Source: an uncultured Collinsella sp.
GTDB lineage: Bacteria; Actinomycetota; Coriobacteriia; Coriobacteriales; Coriobacteriaceae
NCBI GenBank assembly: GCA_905208975.1
Contig: CAJLRE010000041.1
Location: 1-15,949, forward strand
Direction: 5' to 3'
DNA length: 15,949 bases
The notes beneath the pieces are model-generated. The model was not told where the DNA came from. It saw only the letters and a program-made list of their open reading frames with translations, and made no database searches. The position numbers and the translations under genes are program-made. Below are positions 13,729 to 15,949 of the stretch, one piece after another. How positions within the stretch are numbered: position 1 is the stretch's first letter; the number at the start of each line of letters is the position of its first letter.

Positions 13729-13786
13729 CCGGCAGTTAGGGACGTTCCTAAACTGCCGGCAGAAAAGGAACGTCCCTAACTGCCGG
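13729..13786. repeat. Perfect 21-bp inverted repeat downstream of the zinc-ribbon gene
   Basis: Arms 13729-13749 and 13766-13786 are exact reverse complements around a 16-base spacer. The left arm begins CCGGCAGTTAGGGACGTTC. The spacer carries an extra copy of the arm end (AACTGCCGG, 13751-13759), so the left arm can form a shorter 10-bp stem with 13751-13760 instead. It lies just before the shared terminator. Confidence 0.9.
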
Positions 13787-13788
13787 TC

Positions 13789-13830
13789 AAAAAAACGAGC
13801 GAGGATCGCGGGGTCCTCGCTCGTTTTTTT
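13789..13830. terminator. Bidirectional terminator between the zinc-ribbon gene and topA
   Basis: A perfect 11-bp stem, ACGAGCGAGGA (13795-13805) with TCCTCGCTCGT (13814-13824), has T7 on its right (13824-13830) for plus transcripts. It has A7 on its left (13789-13795), which becomes a T-tract for minus transcripts. It is 78 bases after the zinc-ribbon stop and 22 bases after the topA stop, serving both convergent genes. Confidence 0.9.
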
Positions 13831-13852
13831 GGGCAATGTTTCGACTGCGCCG

Positions 13853-15949
13853 TTACTTGTCGGCGGCTGCTTTCTTGGCAGTCGACTTCTTCGCGGTCGT
13901 CTTCTTGGCGGCAGTGGCTTTCTTAGCCGTCGTCTTCTTTGCCGCGCTCGCCTTGGTTGTGGTCTTGCGACCGCGGGCGGGCTTCTTCTCCTTGGTCGGG
14001 CAGTCCATGTTGACGCAGATACGCCACGGACCGCGCGCCGTGTTGACCACCACGATGGGGGCGCCGCACTCGGGGCAGGTCTCGCCCGTCGCCTCGAGCT
14101 TGCCGCGCGCCGGCAGCGGATAGCTCACGCCGCAGTCATCGTAGTTGGTGCAGCGGATAAAGCGCTTGCCGCTCTTCTCGCTCTTGTGCGCGATCAGGTC
14201 GCCGTGACGTCCGGCCTCGGCACACACCTTGCACTCGCCCACCTTAAGATCGGGCTCGTAGTTGGTGGGGCACGTGGGGTTCACGCAGATCTCGAAGGCC
14301 TTCTGGCGGAATGGCTGGCACTTGATGCGCGGCGCGCCGCACTCGGGGCACACGGCGGCCTCGCCCTCGAGCGGGCTCACCTTGACGCCACTCGGCACCG
14401 GATAGGTCACGTCGCAGTCGGGCCAACCCATGCAGCCGATAAAGCTGCCGCGGGTCTTGGCGCTCGTCTTCATAACCAGGTCCTTGCCGCACTTGGGGCA
14501 GGCGCCCACGCGCGCATCGGCCGTGACGGCGTCGCTGATGGCGTCGCCCAGCTCCTGCGTATGCTTGAGCAGCTCGTCGAGCACGCCGGCCAGCAGCGCA
14601 CGCGAGTGCGTCACGACATGCTCTTCGGTGTCCTCGCCGCGCTCGACGCGAGTCATGTCGCCGTCGAGCTCGCTGGTCATATCGGGGCTCGTGATGCGCG
14701 GGGCAAACTGCGTCAGCGCGTCAATGATGGCGATGCCCAGCTGGCTCGGCTCCACGGGATCGTTTTTGAGGTAGCGCACGGCGTACAGGCGCTCGATGAT
14801 ACTCGCGCGCGTGGACTTGGTGCCCAGGCCGCGCTTTTCCATCTCCTGCACGAGCTTGCCCTGGCTGTAGCGCGCGGGCGGCTCGGTCTGCTTGGCCTCA
14901 AGCTTAATGTCGAACACGTCGACCGTGTCGCCCTGCTCAAGCGGCGGCATCTGCTCATCGCGCTTAAGACCGTACGGGTACGCCTCGCGGAAACCCGGGG
15001 TCACGAGCACGTCGCCCGAGGCCACGAACGGCTCACCGTTCACATCGAGCTCGAGCTTGGTGTTCTCGATAGTCGCGGGACCCATGAGCGTCGCCAGGAA
15101 GCGACGGGCGATGAGGTCGTAGAGCTTGCGCTGGCCGCCATCGAGCGTGGACGGATCGCCCTCGCCCGTGGGGTAGATAGGCGGGTGGTCGGTGGTCTCG
15201 ACCTTGCCGCGCGTGGGCTTCATGGGGCCGGCGAGCACCTTTTTGCACACGGGCGCCAGCGCCGGGTTGATCTTTGCCAGGTCGCTCACCACGGCGCCCA
15301 GATCGAGCGTCGCGGGATACACGGTGTTGTCGACACGCGGGTAGCTGATGAGACCGGCCATGTAGAGGGACTCGGCGATGCGCATGGTACGCGCAGGTGA
15401 GATGCCCTCGGCCGCGGCGGCAGCCTGCAGCGAGGTCGTCGCAAACGGCGTGGGCGGCTGCTGCTTACGCGAGCGCTTGGTCACCGCGGCGACGGTTGCC
15501 GTCGTAGCGCCGTCAACGTGACCGTACGCCGTCTCAGCAGCATCCTTGTCGGTAAAGCGCGCCGTCTTGTGCGCGATCTTAAAGCGATCGTCCTCGGCAG
15601 CGCCTTGCGCGGCGCCCATGCCGCGAATCTGCCAATAGTCCTCGGGCACAAACGCCATGCGCTCGCGCTCGCGCTCGACCACCAGGGCAAGCGTCGGCGT
15701 CTGCACGCGGCCGGCGGAACGCACGTTGCCAAAGCCGCCAAACTTGGCGAGCGTCAGGTAGCGCGTGAGCACCGCACCCCAAATGAGGTCGATGTGCTGA
15801 CGGCTCTCGCCGGCGTCGGCCAGGTTCTGGTCGAGCGAGACAAGGTTATCGAAGGCCTGCGTGATCTCGGCCTTGGTAAACGAAGAATACTGGGCGCGGG
15901 CGACCGGCAAGTCGGGCGCCACCTCGCGCACCTTGTTGAGGGCGTCCGA
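13853..15949 (-). CDS. topA: DNA topoisomerase I (type IA), partial: N-terminus off window
   Basis: It relaxes negative supercoils by cutting one strand through a tyrosine. The 698 visible residues start after the Toprim domain, which lies outside the window. FTKAEITQAF and the segment LTRYLTLAKFG...RSAGRVQTPTLALVVERERER are typical of the type IA core. The active-site tyrosine is in LISYPRVDNT (Tyr codon 15343-15341). The C-terminal part (about 14000-14505) holds four zinc-ribbon modules with paired CPxC or CxxC motifs: CPKCGK, CPECGAPR, CKVCAEAG and CPECGAPI, each with a second Cys pair. The last 40 or so residues are Lys/Ala/Thr-rich repeats (KKTTAKK), as in the DNA-binding tails of actinobacterial TopA. 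The gene ends at TAA 13855-13853 and converges on the zinc-ribbon gene. A topoisomerase III is less likely because of the multiple zinc ribbons. Confidence 0.93.
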   Translation of the reverse strand, partial: SDALNKVREVAPDLPVARAQYSSFTKAEITQAFDNLVSLDQNLADAGESRQHIDLIWGAVLTRYLTLAKFGGFGNVRSAGRVQTPTLALVVERERERMAFVPEDYWQIRGMGAAQGAAEDDRFKIAHKTARFTDKDAAETAYGHVDGATTATVAAVTKRSRKQQPPTPFATTSLQAAAAAEGISPARTMRIAESLYMAGLISYPRVDNTVYPATLDLGAVVSDLAKINPALAPVCKKVLAGPMKPTRGKVETTDHPPIYPTGEGDPSTLDGGQRKLYDLIARRFLATLMGPATIENTKLELDVNGEPFVASGDVLVTPGFREAYPYGLKRDEQMPPLEQGDTVDVFDIKLEAKQTEPPARYSQGKLVQEMEKRGLGTKSTRASIIERLYAVRYLKNDPVEPSQLGIAIIDALTQFAPRITSPDMTSELDGDMTRVERGEDTEEHVVTHSRALLAGVLDELLKHTQELGDAISDAVTADARVGACPKCGKDLVMKTSAKTRGSFIGCMGWPDCDVTYPVPSGVKVSPLEGEAAVCPECGAPRIKCQPFRQKAFEICVNPTCPTNYEPDLKVGECKVCAEAGRHGDLIAHKSEKSGKRFIRCTNYDDCGVSYPLPARGKLEATGETCPECGAPIVVVNTARGPWRICVNMDCPTKEKKPARGRKTTTKASAAKKTTAKKATAAKKTTAKKSTAKKAAADK

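Noticed and set aside
12601..13786. CRISPR-like repeats
   Set aside because: The 21-bp elements are inverted pairs, not regularly spaced direct repeats, and no cas gene is present.
13856..13990. Tandem repeat array at the topA end
   Set aside because: It is the coding repeat of the KKTTAKK tail common in actinobacterial topoisomerase I, not a separate element.
13715..15400. 561-codon plus-strand open frame
   Set aside because: Antisense to topA and running through a terminator and an inverted repeat; composition is typical of a shadow frame.

Overview
The window is ordinary-density bacterial chromosome, GC-rich and coding almost end to end. It is most consistent with a Coriobacteriia actinobacterium close to Collinsella. 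That assignment is an inference from strong G/C third-position use, the tmk-holB-ricT gene order, a topA with several zinc ribbons and a Lys/Ala-rich tail, and a comF-linked protein with an AbiEi/DUF559-like layout. No rRNA, tRNA, CRISPR array, transposase or prophage gene is visible. Twelve protein genes are supported. Eleven are on the minus strand and one, a zinc-ribbon membrane protein, is on the plus strand.

Region 1 (1-4888, all minus; transcription runs toward position 1). hpf comes first and is followed by an intrinsic terminator. degV starts so close to that terminator that little promoter space is left. Next is a tightly packed set: a beta-hydroxyacid dehydrogenase with a His/Cys-rich tail, a small membrane protein, a HEAT-like protein, and an isocitrate dehydrogenase cut by the window edge. 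Gaps inside this set are 5, 15 and 6 bases, so it reads as one operon.

Region 2 (4889-6963). An orphan amino-acid-type solute-binding lipoprotein has its own terminator and a good promoter (TTAAAC-17-TATAAT) about 330 bases upstream of its start, leaving a long structured leader. Beyond the promoter is a non-coding stretch carrying a large 46-bp inverted repeat.

Region 3 (6964-12496, minus). The cluster tmk-holB-ricT (thymidylate kinase, DNA polymerase III delta', PSP1/RicT) has 1-base spacing and a 10-base overlap. It is followed by comF and a nuclease-like protein of unknown role. A 12-bp hairpin covers the ribosome-binding site of comF.

Region 4 (12497-15949). The zinc-ribbon membrane protein gene (plus) is flanked on both sides by perfect 21-bp inverted repeats that share the core TAGGGAC. 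A bidirectional terminator separates it from a convergent topA (minus), which lacks its N-terminus because it runs off the window.

The most unusual items are the metal-binding tail made of three 12-residue repeats on the dehydrogenase, the 46-bp inverted-repeat element, the paired 21-bp inverted repeats, and the RicT protein with a second cysteine cluster and a very long Arg-rich tail. I did not find a clear new multi-gene defence or mobile system.
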